NCBI GenBank assembly: GCA_965199945.1
Contig: OZ241354.1
Span: 1-64,000 of the forward strand
Direction: 5' to 3'
DNA: 64,000 nt
From: VXYL01 sp965199945
Lineage (GTDB): Bacteria > Pseudomonadota > Gammaproteobacteria > Pseudomonadales > Azotimanducaceae
How positions within the stretch are numbered: the stretch's first letter is position 1; each line of letters begins with the position of its first letter. The notes under the pieces were generated by a model. It did not search any database. It was given only the letters and a program-made list of their open reading frames with translations, and was not told the origin of the DNA. A program made the position numbers and the translations under genes. Below, piece by piece: positions 17,853-26,497 of the stretch.

Positions 17853-18296
17853 CTACGGCTCTCCCATCGCCGCCATGCGCTGGTTGATCTCGTCCTCGGT
17901 CAGCTGCTCCACGACCGTGCAGATCGTCCAGCTGTTGCCGCCGACGTCGCGCACCGTGGCGGCGCGGTAGCCGTAGAACTGATTCGCTGGTTCGGCCACC
18001 GACGTTGCGCCGAGTTCGAGGGCGCGGGCGTAGGTTGCGTCCACTGCGTCGGCGTCGTCCACGTAGAACGAGAGCATGGCTGGCATGGCGTCCTGGCCGG
18101 GCATCGGTTCGCCGAACATCACCACCGAGTCGCCGATGCGAATCTCCGCGTGCGCCACGCTGCCGCCTGGGCCGTCGTAGCGTTCCAGTGTTTCGCCGCC
18201 GAAGGCGCGCTCGACGAACTCGAGCACCTTGGCGGCGTTGGGAACGCTGGCGCCGGGCGTGACGACGTGGTGGCCTTCGGGGCGCGGGAATGCCAT
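17853..18296 (-). CDS. VOC/glyoxalase superfamily protein (PhnB-like)
   Basis: A 147-residue protein of the vicinal-oxygen-chelate fold, with two beta-alpha-beta-beta-beta halves. Typical PhnB-like segments are visible: AAKVLEFVERAFGGETLERY, GGSVAHAEIRIGDSVVMFGE, then a second half SFYVDDADAVDATYARALELG and YGYRAATVRDVGGNSWTIC. The metal and substrate are unknown; many members bind small molecules or confer resistance. It lies 32 bases downstream of lpxC on the same strand and could share its transcript. I took the ATG at 18296, where the fold begins. Confidence 0.85.
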   Translation of the reverse strand: MAFPRPEGHHVVTPGASVPNAAKVLEFVERAFGGETLERYDGPGGSVAHAEIRIGDSVVMFGEPMPGQDAMPAMLSFYVDDADAVDATYARALELGATSVAEPANQFYGYRAATVRDVGGNSWTICTVVEQLTEDEINQRMAAMGEP

Positions 18297-18328
18297 TGGA
18301 CGTCTCCCCTCCAGAGGTCGCCCGCGCT

Positions 18329-19273
18329 TCAGGCGTCGTAGGGTCGGCTGCTGACCGAGGCGTTGACCGCCGGCTTCAGTTCCGCGCCGCCGGGCCCCAT
18401 GCTGGCATTGGCCTCGCCGGCGGTGACGCGCACCCAGGCGTCCGTGCAGCGAAGCACTGCGCGCGCCAGCTTGTTGTTCAGCGCGTGGCCGGACATGTAG
18501 CCGTCGAAGGCGCCGATGACCGGCATTCCGAGCAGGTAGAGGTCGCCGATGGCGTCGAGCAGCTTGTGCTTCACGAACTCGTCGTCGTAGCGCAGCCCCT
18601 CTTCGTTCACGATGTCGTCGTCGTCGATGCCCACGGCGTTCTGCAGGCTGGAGCCGAGGCACTTGCGGATGGCGTGCGCCTGCTCCAGCTCGCGCATCAG
18701 GCCGAAGGAACGGGCGCCGCACACCTCGCCGACGTAGGAGGTCGCGCCGAAGTCCAGCTCCACGCGCTTCGGATAGCGGTTGTAGACCGGGTGGTCGGCA
18801 ACGAACGTGTAGGCGGCCCGAAAGCCCTCGCAGGGGCGCAAGGTGGCGTGGGCGTCGCCTTGGGCGACGGAGATTTCGCGGGTGATCTTGATGTACTGCC
18901 GGGGCGCCTTGAGGTCGCGCAGCCCGGCGCCCTTGACGATTTCCACGAATGGCCGGGCGCTGCCGTCCATGATGGGCACTTCCTCCCCGGACAGATCGAC
19001 GCGCACGTTGTCGATGCCGAGGCCCCACAGGGCGGACATCAGGTGTTCGACGGTGGCGACCTGCACGCCGTGCTCGGCGATGCTGGTGGCGAGGGTGGTG
19101 TCGGCGACGTTCTGGGCGAGGGCGCGGATCGGGGCGCCGGGAGCGTCGCTGCGGAGGAAGCGGATGCCGGTGTCGGCGGGCGCCGGACGCAGCGTCATGC
19201 GAACGGGTCGTCCCGTGTGGACGCCAATGCCGATGGCGTATGCGGGACGGTCTATCGTTCGTTGACACAGCAT
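18329..19273 (-). CDS. lpxC: UDP-3-O-acyl-N-acetylglucosamine deacetylase LpxC
   Basis: Zinc-dependent deacetylase, first committed step of lipid A synthesis, acting in the cytoplasm. The 314-residue length is normal. Hallmarks: RPAYAIGIGVHTGRPVRMTL at the N-terminus, ATVEHLMSALWGLGIDNV (zinc histidine), EVPIMDGSARPFVEIV, and the second metal site in DDEFVKHKLLDAIGDLYLLG (H-x-x-x-D), then the catalytic HALNNKLAR histidine. The ATG at 19273 gives MLCQRTIDRPAYAIG, aligning with E. coli LpxC. It is not next to ftsZ, unlike the classic dcw cluster arrangement. Confidence 0.97.
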   Translation of the reverse strand: MLCQRTIDRPAYAIGIGVHTGRPVRMTLRPAPADTGIRFLRSDAPGAPIRALAQNVADTTLATSIAEHGVQVATVEHLMSALWGLGIDNVRVDLSGEEVPIMDGSARPFVEIVKGAGLRDLKAPRQYIKITREISVAQGDAHATLRPCEGFRAAYTFVADHPVYNRYPKRVELDFGATSYVGEVCGARSFGLMRELEQAHAIRKCLGSSLQNAVGIDDDDIVNEEGLRYDDEFVKHKLLDAIGDLYLLGMPVIGAFDGYMSGHALNNKLARAVLRCTDAWVRVTAGEANASMGPGGAELKPAVNASVSSRPYDA

Positions 19274-19413
19274 GGCTTGCGGCCCGGTTGAGCGAAGACG
19301 CGCACTATACAGCACGCGAATCAGATTATGAAGAGAAAATGAAGGGAAATCGGAATGGCTGCACCTGGCGGCCCGAAAGCCCGACTGCACTGGTGGTTTC
19401 GGTTGCCAATCGG

Positions 19414-20301
19414 CTACTCGACGGCGTCGGCGCCAACGAGCGCCGCTCGAATGTGCGCCGCCACCAAGTCCGGCCGCTGCATGGGGATGAAGTGGGTCAG
19501 CTGCGGCAGGTAGACGTCGCGCCCGTTCGGCAGCGCTGCCGCCAAGCCCTCCCAGGTCGGCGACTGGCTGAAGTCCATGGCCCCGTCGCGTTCGGCCTTG
19601 CGGCGGGCGCGCAGCACCGCCGTCGGCTGGGCGACTTCGGCGAACAGGTGGGCGATGTCGCGTCCGGCGCTGCCCAGATAGATGGCGGCTTCCACCAGCG
19701 GCGGGCAGCCAAGCACGAAGCCGTCGCCGTCCGGCGCCGGATTCAGGCCGTGGCGGCAGTAATCCGCGAGCACGTCGGGGTCCCACAGGCTGAACGGATG
19801 CCGATCCTTGAAGCGTTCGATCATGACCTCCGCCGATGGCCAGCGATCGCGCCGCTTGGACACGGGGTGGTCCTCGGCCGATGCGAAGCTGGGCAGGCTG
19901 CCGTAGCTTTGCGGATCGAGGATCACCGGGTCCGCCAGCACCAGGCGCGAGAAGCGATCGGGATGGGCGGCTGCGGCCTGCACCAAGCAGTGGCCGCCCA
20001 TCGAGTGGCCGACGCCGACCGCGCCGTCGAGTTCCAAGGCGTCCGCAAACGCCGCCAAGTCGATGCCGAACTGCCGCCAGTCGTAGGGCGGCTTCTTCTC
20101 CGAGCGCCCGTGGCCGCGCATGTCCAACGCGAGAATGCGCTTAAACCGACCGCCAAGCGCACGAATCACCCCGTCCCAGCAGCGCGCGTGGAAGCCCGTC
20201 GCGTGAACCATGAGCACGGTCGGCCCGTCGCCCTCGCCATGCCACTCGAAGTAGGCCAGTTCGACATCGCCCACGGCGAGGCGGTGCAACGTCGGCGTCA
20301 C
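19414..20301 (-). CDS. Alpha/beta-fold hydrolase
   Basis: A 295-residue alpha/beta hydrolase. Motifs: TVLMVHATGFHARCWDGV (oxyanion region), LALDMRGHGRSEKK, the nucleophile elbow VGHSMGGHCLV with the catalytic serine, and a C-terminal QLTHFIPMQRP with the catalytic histidine. Its substrate cannot be read from sequence. The start is taken as GTG at 20301, whose TGA overlap (GTGA) with the stop of the DUF418 gene implies translational coupling; an ATG at 20349 would overlap that gene by 52 bases. Confidence 0.85.
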   Translation of the reverse strand: MTPTLHRLAVGDVELAYFEWHGEGDGPTVLMVHATGFHARCWDGVIRALGGRFKRILALDMRGHGRSEKKPPYDWRQFGIDLAAFADALELDGAVGVGHSMGGHCLVQAAAAHPDRFSRLVLADPVILDPQSYGSLPSFASAEDHPVSKRRDRWPSAEVMIERFKDRHPFSLWDPDVLADYCRHGLNPAPDGDGFVLGCPPLVEAAIYLGSAGRDIAHLFAEVAQPTAVLRARRKAERDGAMDFSQSPTWEGLAAALPNGRDVYLPQLTHFIPMQRPDLVAAHIRAALVGADAVE

Positions 20302-21575
20302 GCCGCCATCGGCGCGAGCCGCCCGTAGGTGAGCGAGCGCCAGAGCCATTCCAAAGGGCCGAACCGATGCCGCCGCAGCCAGTAGACGCTGAAGGCGATC
20401 ATGGCCGCCCACTCGGCCAGCACCACCAGATAGAGCTGAGGCCGCGTCAGTTCGTTCCACAACCCGAATGAGAAGCCGTGGAACAGCAGCAGGCCGACGA
20501 GGCTTTGCAGGATGTAGTTGCTGAGCGCCATGCGCCCCACCGCCGCGAGCGCCGAGCGGGCCGCTGCCAACGCGCCCTTGGAGCAGACCACGGCCACCAG
20601 CGCGAGATAGCCGAGCGCCAAGGCGACGCGCCCCAGGTCTTCCGTGACCGACGGGATGTTGGACACCCACGGCTTCTGAAAGCCGCTGCTCGTCTTCGTC
20701 CACACCTCGAAGGCGTTGACGGCCAGACCGACCACCAGCCCGAACACCGCCAGACGGCCATAGAAGGCCATGCTGCGTTCGCCCTTGAGCACGCCGGTCT
20801 TGTAGAGCGCCATGCCGAGCACCATGCAGGCGAACGCATCCCAGAACAGGAACAGTGGATAGACGGCGTACAAGTTGAACACCTCCTGCACATTCGCCTT
20901 GAACGCCTGCGGATAGGCACCCTCGAACTTCATGCGTTCGTTCGCCGAACCTTCGCGGGGCGGCGCGACCTGCCCGCGCAGATCCGCCCATTCGGCGACG
21001 ACCGTCTGCTCCTCGGCGGTCACCGTCTCGTCGGCGGCGATGCGCGCCTCGATTGCCGCGGCCTGTTCGGGCAGCGTCGTCAGCAGCGCGAACATCGCGC
21101 CGTAGAAGAGCGCCAAGTAGGCGAAGACGATGCCGGCGGCGGTGAAGAGCGCCTTCGGCTGCCAATTGCGCAGCGGGTACAGGACCAGCCCGACGAGCGC
21201 GTAGAGGACGAGAATGTCGCCGGTCCACAGCAGCACGAACGAGTCGATCAGGCCGAAGCAGAGCAGCAGCAGTTGGCGCCGGTAGTAGACGGCGGCGGAC
21301 TTGGCGCGCGGCCCGGTGGCGAGAATCACCACCCCGGCGCCGAAGAGCATCGAGAACAGAGCGCGGAATGCCCCTTCGGCAAAGAGCTCGACGCCCAGGT
21401 ACGCGGCGAAGCCCACGCCTTCGACGGCGCCGTCCGCGGTGGGATCCGAATAGGCGCGGAAGGGCAGGCCGAAGGCGAGGATGTTCATCACCAGAATGCC
21501 GAGCACGGCGACGCCGCGCACGACGTCGATGGCCTCGATCCGCTCGCCAAGGGCGGTGGGCTGGGAGCTCGGCAT
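20298..21575 (-). CDS. DUF418 family integral membrane protein
   Basis: A 425-residue multi-pass membrane protein with the DUF418 signature: RIEAIDVVRGVAVLGILVMN near the N-terminus, eight to ten hydrophobic helices, and a C-terminal VGRMALSNYILQSLVGLLLF stretch with the closing GPLEWLWRSLTYG. The family (YeiB/YxaH) is related to acyltransferase-3 and NRAMP-like topologies; its function is uncertain. A polar loop rich in glutamate lies mid-protein. It is coupled to the downstream hydrolase, so the pair probably acts on one lipophilic substrate, an inference. An alternative ATG at 21587 adds four residues. Confidence 0.85.
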   Translation of the reverse strand: MPSSQPTALGERIEAIDVVRGVAVLGILVMNILAFGLPFRAYSDPTADGAVEGVGFAAYLGVELFAEGAFRALFSMLFGAGVVILATGPRAKSAAVYYRRQLLLLCFGLIDSFVLLWTGDILVLYALVGLVLYPLRNWQPKALFTAAGIVFAYLALFYGAMFALLTTLPEQAAAIEARIAADETVTAEEQTVVAEWADLRGQVAPPREGSANERMKFEGAYPQAFKANVQEVFNLYAVYPLFLFWDAFACMVLGMALYKTGVLKGERSMAFYGRLAVFGLVVGLAVNAFEVWTKTSSGFQKPWVSNIPSVTEDLGRVALALGYLALVAVVCSKGALAAARSALAAVGRMALSNYILQSLVGLLLFHGFSFGLWNELTRPQLYLVVLAEWAAMIAFSVYWLRRHRFGPLEWLWRSLTYGRLAPMAA

Positions 21576-21706
21576 GGGCGCGATCATAGCACCGGTGCCT
21601 AGGCGCCCGACGCCGCCGCCTCGCGCACTCAAGGGAGGCACCTGTGGCGAGCCGCGCGATGAAGCCGCTGCCGAGGACGCCGTTTGCGCCTTGGTAGACT
21701 TCGAGC

Positions 21707-22282
21707 ATGAACGCGACCCGCCACGAGATCGTCTCCAGCGACGACGAGCCGCTCATTCTGGTGAACGCCCAGGACGAACCCCTCGGCACGCTGGCGAAGT
21801 CCGCCTGCCACGACGGCCAGGGCGTGCTGCACCGGGCGTTCTCGCTGTTCGTCTTCAACGACGCTGGCGAAACGCTGCTGCAGCGCCGCCATGCGAGCAA
21901 GCGCCTGTGGCCGGGGTACTGGGCCAACAGTTGCTGTTCCCATCCCCGCGCCGGCGAAGCGTTGCCGGACGCGGTGCGGCGCCGCGCCTGGGACGAGCTC
22001 GGCATCGACGTGCAGCCGGAGTTCCTGTTCAAGTTCCAGTACCAGGCGTCCTTCGCCGACCTCGGCACGGAGTTCGAGCTGTGCTCGGTGTACCTCGGCC
22101 GAGCGAGCGGAGAACCCCACGTCAACACCACCGAAGTGGCCGACTGGCGCTGGACTGCGCCAGGGGAACTGGATCGTCGGCTCGCCGCCAGCCCGCAGAC
22201 CTTCACCCCTTGGCTGCACCTCGAATGGCGAAGGCTGCGCGAAGAGTTCGGCGATCGACTGCCGGTCGCGCAGCCGGCCTGA
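21707..22282 (+). CDS. idi: Isopentenyl-diphosphate delta-isomerase, type 1
   Basis: A 191-residue Nudix-fold enzyme interconverting isopentenyl and dimethylallyl diphosphate. Diagnostic features: VLHRAFSLFVFNDAGETLLQ, the active-site stretch GYWANSCCSHPRAGEAL containing the catalytic cysteine, the Nudix-like RRRAWDELGI helix, and FELCSVYLGR with the catalytic glutamate region followed by TTEVADWRW. The ATG at 21707 opens the family's start (residues EIVSSDDEPLILVNAQDEPL follow). It is convergent with the aquaporin gene, 27 bases away. The upstream pathway for isopentenyl diphosphate is not in the window. Confidence 0.95.
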   Translation: MNATRHEIVSSDDEPLILVNAQDEPLGTLAKSACHDGQGVLHRAFSLFVFNDAGETLLQRRHASKRLWPGYWANSCCSHPRAGEALPDAVRRRAWDELGIDVQPEFLFKFQYQASFADLGTEFELCSVYLGRASGEPHVNTTEVADWRWTAPGELDRRLAASPQTFTPWLHLEWRRLREEFGDRLPVAQPA

Positions 22283-22309
22283 CGTCAGCCCTCTCCCTCG
22301 GCTTGACGT

Positions 22310-23011
22310 TCAGCCGTCGCCGCGCGGAGGCGTTTCCCCAGGTTCCTTTAGCAGCCATCCGAATACCACCCAAGCGAGCGTCGCGCCGAAGAACTGCGCG
22401 AGGATGAACGCCGGCGCATCGGCCGGCGCGATGCCGCTGAACGTGTCGGTGAAGGCGCGCGCCAGCGTCACCGCGGGGTTGGCGAAGGACGTGGACGCGG
22501 TGAACCAGTAGCCGGCGGCGATGTAGAGGCCCACCATCGCCGCCACCGCCGACGGCCGCGCCTTCAGCGTCGCCAGGATGGTGGCGAGCAGGCCGAAGGC
22601 GGCCACTCCTTCGGCAAGCCACTGGCCGGCACCCGTGCGCGTCTTCGCCGAGACCTGCAGCACGTCGATCTCGAACATCAGGTGCGCCAGCGCCACGCCA
22701 GCCAATGCGCCGACGACCTGCACGGCAATGAACGCGGCGGCCCGCCCGGGGCCGATCTCGCGCCGCGCCAGAAAGACCACCGTGACGGCCGGGTTGAAGT
22801 GCGCGCCGGAGAGCGGCGCGAAGATGGTGATGAGAACGGCGAGCATCGCGGCGGTGGCGAGGGTGTTGCCGAGCAACGCCACCGCGTCGTTGCCGGCCGC
22901 GAGGTTCTCCGCCATCACGCCGGAACCCACCACCGCGGCGAGCAGCAGCATCGTGCCCATGCCTTCGGCGACGAGCGCGCGGCGGAACTTCCGTGCGGCG
23001 GCTGAATCCAT
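22310..23011 (-). CDS. Aquaporin / MIP family channel
   Basis: A 233-residue six-helix channel of the major intrinsic protein family. Both pore motifs are present: SGAHFNPAVTVVF (first NPA, about residue 73) and STSFANPAVTLARAF (second NPA, about 178). Helices lie near residues 16-36, 45-67, 93-114, 135-152, 158-172 and 200-222. The constriction sequence resembles bacterial MIP proteins often found near arsenic genes, but no ars gene is nearby, so the solute (water, glycerol or arsenite) is open. The ATG at 23011 is the only sensible start. Confidence 0.92.
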   Translation of the reverse strand: MDSAAARKFRRALVAEGMGTMLLLAAVVGSGVMAENLAAGNDAVALLGNTLATAAMLAVLITIFAPLSGAHFNPAVTVVFLARREIGPGRAAAFIAVQVVGALAGVALAHLMFEIDVLQVSAKTRTGAGQWLAEGVAAFGLLATILATLKARPSAVAAMVGLYIAAGYWFTASTSFANPAVTLARAFTDTFSGIAPADAPAFILAQFFGATLAWVVFGWLLKEPGETPPRGDG

Positions 23012-23173
23012 TTGCGGCGGCGGCTCCCTTCCGTCTTGCGCTGTCAAGGCGCCAAGGCGAAGTCTACGGGTGCGGGTGACGCTTGCGTTGCGCGGGGCGA
23101 CGAGGGCGTGTGCAGCGTGGGCGGCGAATCGAGGACCGAAGCGACGACGGCCTGCTGGCCGCCGATGAAACTG

Positions 23174-23202
23174 TTGAACAACGCCGGCCTTTTGCCCACA
23201 AT
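23174..23202 (+). promoter_or_regulatory. Possible promoter of the cytochrome oxidase operon
   Basis: TTGAAC, 17 bases, then CACAAT, about 100 bases before coxB. The -10 element is a weak match (4 of 6). It lies in the 291-base divergent spacer between the aquaporin gene and the operon, which holds nothing else I recognise. Confidence 0.35.
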
Positions 23203-23302
23203 TGCGCTCGATGTCTCCATGTGTTGGCGGCATTGGGGTTTGTCGCGGCAGGGGAGCGTTGAGCGCATCTCCGCCAGGCGTCATTGGCGAGACTGAGGTG
23301 AG

Positions 23303-24457
23303 ATGGCGGTAGCGATTTTCCTGCTGGTCCTGGTCGTGGGATCGGTGGTCTTCACGTTCGTGAGCCCGTGGTGGTTCATGGAGATCGCCTCGAACTGGGG
23401 CGGCATCGACACCACGGTGCTCATCACGTTCTGGGTGTGCGGCGTGGTCTTCGTGGCGGTGGGCCTGTTCATGGCCTACTGCGTCTGGAAGTACCGCCAT
23501 CGCGCCGATGCGAAGGCCGAGTACGAGCCGGAGAACTCGCGCTTGGAGTGGGCGCTCACTATCGTCACCACGGTGGGCGTCGTGGCCATGCTGGCGCCCG
23601 GGCTGATCGTCTGGGACGACTACGTGAACGTGCCCGAGGAAGCCCAGGAGTTCGAGGTGCTGGCGCAGCAGTGGAAGTGGTCGTTCCGCTTTCCCGGCCA
23701 AGACGGCAAGTTCGGCGCCGTGGACGTGCGCAACATCGAGCCGAACAACCCCTTCGGCATGGACCCCAACGACTCGCGGGGCAACGACGACGTGCTCATC
23801 GCCACCAACACCGTACACTTGCCCGTGAACCAGCCCTACAAGGCGCTGCTGCGCTCCAACGACGTGCTGCACGACTTCTTCGTGCCGGAGTTCCGCGCCA
23901 AGATGGACAGCGTGCCCGGCATGATCACCTACTTCTGGTTCGAGCCCACCCGCGAGGGCAAGTACGAGATCCTCTGCGCCGAGCTTTGCGGCTGGGGCCA
24001 CTACACCATGCGCGGCTGGGTGCAGATCGACACCCGCGAGGACTTCGACGCCTGGCTCGCGTCCCAGCCCACGTGGGAGCAGGTGCAGGCCGGCATCACG
24101 CCCAAGGCGTACAGCGCCCTGGCGCGGCAGGGCCGCGAAGTGGCGGAAACGAACGGCTGCTTCGCCTGCCACTCGCTGGACGGCAGCCAGGTGGTGGGGC
24201 CGACTTGGCAGGGCGTGTGGGGCACCGAGACCGCCCTTGCGGACGGTTCCTCGGCCATCGTGGACGAGAGCTACGTCGTCGAATCCATCCGCGAACCGGC
24301 CTTGAGACTGGTGGAAGGCTTCGCGCCGGTGATGATTCCCTACGACGAATCCACCATCTCGGAGGAAGACATGGAGGCGCTGATCGCGTTTCTGCGCGAA
24401 GAATCGGCGCCGGCGCCAGCGCCGGCTGCCCCTGAGGAAGAGGCGACGGCGCTGTGA
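23303..24457 (+). CDS. coxB: Cytochrome c oxidase subunit II with fused cytochrome c (caa3 type)
   Basis: A 384-residue subunit II. Two transmembrane helices (about residues 5-25 and 42-62, with a third hydrophobic stretch near 85-105) precede the cupredoxin domain. Copper-A ligands are in HDFFVPEFRAKMDSVPGM and CAELCGWGHYTM. A C-terminal cytochrome c domain follows with the haem site GCFACHSLDG and a distal methionine in FAPVMIPYD, so it is of caa3 type and can take electrons directly from a soluble donor. The HiPIP gene nearby could be such a donor, an inference. The 23-residue frame at its stop codon overlaps by 4 bases. Confidence 0.95.
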   Translation: MAVAIFLLVLVVGSVVFTFVSPWWFMEIASNWGGIDTTVLITFWVCGVVFVAVGLFMAYCVWKYRHRADAKAEYEPENSRLEWALTIVTTVGVVAMLAPGLIVWDDYVNVPEEAQEFEVLAQQWKWSFRFPGQDGKFGAVDVRNIEPNNPFGMDPNDSRGNDDVLIATNTVHLPVNQPYKALLRSNDVLHDFFVPEFRAKMDSVPGMITYFWFEPTREGKYEILCAELCGWGHYTMRGWVQIDTREDFDAWLASQPTWEQVQAGITPKAYSALARQGREVAETNGCFACHSLDGSQVVGPTWQGVWGTETALADGSSAIVDESYVVESIREPALRLVEGFAPVMIPYDESTISEEDMEALIAFLREESAPAPAPAAPEEEATAL

Positions 24458-24525
24458 TCGGGTTGGAGTTCATCATGGGGCTGTGCCTGGGCTTTGCGCT
24501 CGGCATGTGGGCCGGAGACGAGTAG
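24454..24525 (+). CDS. Candidate 23-residue membrane microprotein in the oxidase operon
   Basis: GTG at 24454 overlaps the coxB stop as GTGA, the coupling used elsewhere in this window. It encodes VIGLEFIMGLCLGFALGMWAGDE and a stop: one hydrophobic helix with an acidic C-terminal end. Small single-helix subunits are typical of haem-copper oxidases. Against it: no homolog is recalled and the frame is very short. A ribosome-profiling or homolog check would decide. Confidence 0.45.
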   Translation: MIGLEFIMGLCLGFALGMWAGDE

Positions 24526-24610
24526 ACGGCGCTATGAACGGCTTGCCCCTCAAGCGCCGGCATCGCGTAAACTTGGCTGCGCACGGGCGGCCTTAAAGCG
24601 GGAGTTTCTT

Positions 24611-26380
24611 GTGGCACAGGCGGAAATACCCTATCAGGAGGCGATGCCGCTTCACGACCCGCACAGCTGGGTCACGAAGTACTGGTACAGCCAGGACCAC
24701 AAGGTGATCGCCGTGCAGTACGGCATCACGGCGATGGCCGTGGGCCTCGTGGCGCTGGTGCTGTCGCAGATCATGCGCATCCAGATCGGCTTCCCGGATT
24801 GGGCCATCGCCGAGTGGATCACGCCGCAGATCTACTACCAGTCCATCACCATGCACGGCATGATCATGGTGATCTACCTGCTCACGGCGTTCCTGCTGGG
24901 GAGCTTCGGCAACTACTTGATTCCGTTGATGTTGGGTGCGCGGGACATGGTGTTCCCGTTCGTCAACATGATCAGCTACCACGTCTACCTGCTGTCCGTG
25001 GTGATCCTGCTCATCCCGTACATTCCAGGCATACCGGTGACGCCCACAGGAGCGGGGTGGACGCTCTATCCACCGCAGGCGATCCTCACCGGCACGCCGG
25101 GGGCGGACTGGGGCATCGTCACCATGCTGGTGTCGCTGGCGGTGTTCATCGTCGCCTTCACCATGGGCGGCCTGAACTACATCACCACCATCCTGCAAGC
25201 GCGCACCCGGGGCATGACGCTGATGCGCATGCCGCTCTCCATCTGGGGCATCTTCGCCGCCACCGTGCTCGGCCTGCTGGCCTTCCCGGCGCTGTTCGTG
25301 AGCGCCGTGATGATGCTGCTCGACAACCTGATCGGCACCAGCTTCTTCATGCCGGCCATCCATTCCTCCCTCGAAGGCGGCAACCCGCAAGGCTACGAGG
25401 GCGGCAGCCCGCTGCTGTTCCAGCACCTGTTCTGGTTCTTCGGGCACCCGGAGGTGTACATCGTGGCGCTGCCGGCGTTCGGGGTGGTCTCCGACCTCAT
25501 CTCCGTCCACGCCCGCAAGAACATCTTCGGCTACCGGATGATGGTGTGGGCCATCGTGGCCATCGGCGTGCTCTCGTTCATCGTCTGGGCGCACCACATG
25601 TACGTGGCGGGAATGCACCCGTACTTCGGCTTCTTCTTCGCCACCACCACGCTCATCATCGCCGTGCCGACGGCCATCAAGGTGTACAACTGGACGCTCA
25701 CCCTGTGGCGGGCCAACATCCGCCTGACGGTGCCGATGCTGTTCGCCATCGCCTTCGTCTTCACCTTCGTGGTCGGCGGCCTGACGGGCCTCTTCCTCGG
25801 CAACGTCATCGTCGACGTGCCGCTCTCGGACACCTACTTCGTGGTCGCCCACTTCCACATGGTGATGGGCGTGGCGCCGATTCTCGTGATCTTCGGCGGC
25901 ATCTACCACTGGTATCCGAAGATCACCGGGCGGATGCTGAACGACTTCATCGGCAAGCTGCACTTCTGGATCACCGCGCTCGGCACCTACGCCATCTACT
26001 TCCCGATGCACTACCTCGGCTTCGTCGGGGTGCCGCGCCGCTATTACCACAACGAGCCGCTGGGCGAGTCCGCCTTCTACCCCGACAGTGCGCAGCTCTT
26101 GAACGAGGGCATCTCCATCGCCGCGTTCATCGTCGGCGCGGCGCAGCTGCTGTTCGTCTACAACCTGGTCGTGAGCTACTGGCGCGGCAAGCCCTCCGGC
26201 GACAACCCCTGGGAGGCGAACTCCCTGGAGTGGCGCACGCCGCAGACGCCGCCGGTGCATGGCAACTGGGGCGACACGCTGCCGACGGTGCATCGCTGGG
26301 CCTACGACTTCGCCGTCCCAGGGGCAGAGAAGGACTACGTCCCGCAGGACGTGCCGCAAGAGGCGACGGGCAAGACGTAG
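24611..26380 (+). CDS. coxA: Cytochrome c oxidase subunit I
   Basis: A 589-residue haem-copper oxidase catalytic subunit with twelve predicted helices. Motifs: ITMHGMIMVIYLL (low-spin haem histidine), FWFFGHPEVYIVALPAFG (copper-B histidine, cross-linked tyrosine), VWAHHMYVAGMHPY (two copper-B histidines), and VVAHFHMVMG (haem a3 and a ligands). It reduces oxygen to water and pumps protons. The GTG at 24611 follows a GGAG site; upstream in-frame codons would cross the coxB-coxA spacer. Subunits III and IV follow. Confidence 0.96.
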   Translation: MAQAEIPYQEAMPLHDPHSWVTKYWYSQDHKVIAVQYGITAMAVGLVALVLSQIMRIQIGFPDWAIAEWITPQIYYQSITMHGMIMVIYLLTAFLLGSFGNYLIPLMLGARDMVFPFVNMISYHVYLLSVVILLIPYIPGIPVTPTGAGWTLYPPQAILTGTPGADWGIVTMLVSLAVFIVAFTMGGLNYITTILQARTRGMTLMRMPLSIWGIFAATVLGLLAFPALFVSAVMMLLDNLIGTSFFMPAIHSSLEGGNPQGYEGGSPLLFQHLFWFFGHPEVYIVALPAFGVVSDLISVHARKNIFGYRMMVWAIVAIGVLSFIVWAHHMYVAGMHPYFGFFFATTTLIIAVPTAIKVYNWTLTLWRANIRLTVPMLFAIAFVFTFVVGGLTGLFLGNVIVDVPLSDTYFVVAHFHMVMGVAPILVIFGGIYHWYPKITGRMLNDFIGKLHFWITALGTYAIYFPMHYLGFVGVPRRYYHNEPLGESAFYPDSAQLLNEGISIAAFIVGAAQLLFVYNLVVSYWRGKPSGDNPWEANSLEWRTPQTPPVHGNWGDTLPTVHRWAYDFAVPGAEKDYVPQDVPQEATGKT

Positions 26381-26497
26381 CCGGCTTGCGGGCGGGGACG
26401 GCTTAAGGCGCGGCAGAGCCTTTCGGCAGCGTTGCGGGCCGCCCGCAAAGCAAGAAGCAGAAGAAGCAACTAAAGAAGCAGAGGATTCAAGCTGACG
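26381..26497 (+). other. coxA-coxC spacer with hairpin and purine-rich tract
   Basis: TTGCGGGCCGCCCGCAA can form a short GC hairpin at about 26433-26449. It is followed by an A/G-only-rich tract (AAGAAGCAGAAGAAGC repeats). There is no T run, so it is more likely a processing or stability element than a terminator. Confidence 0.35.
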
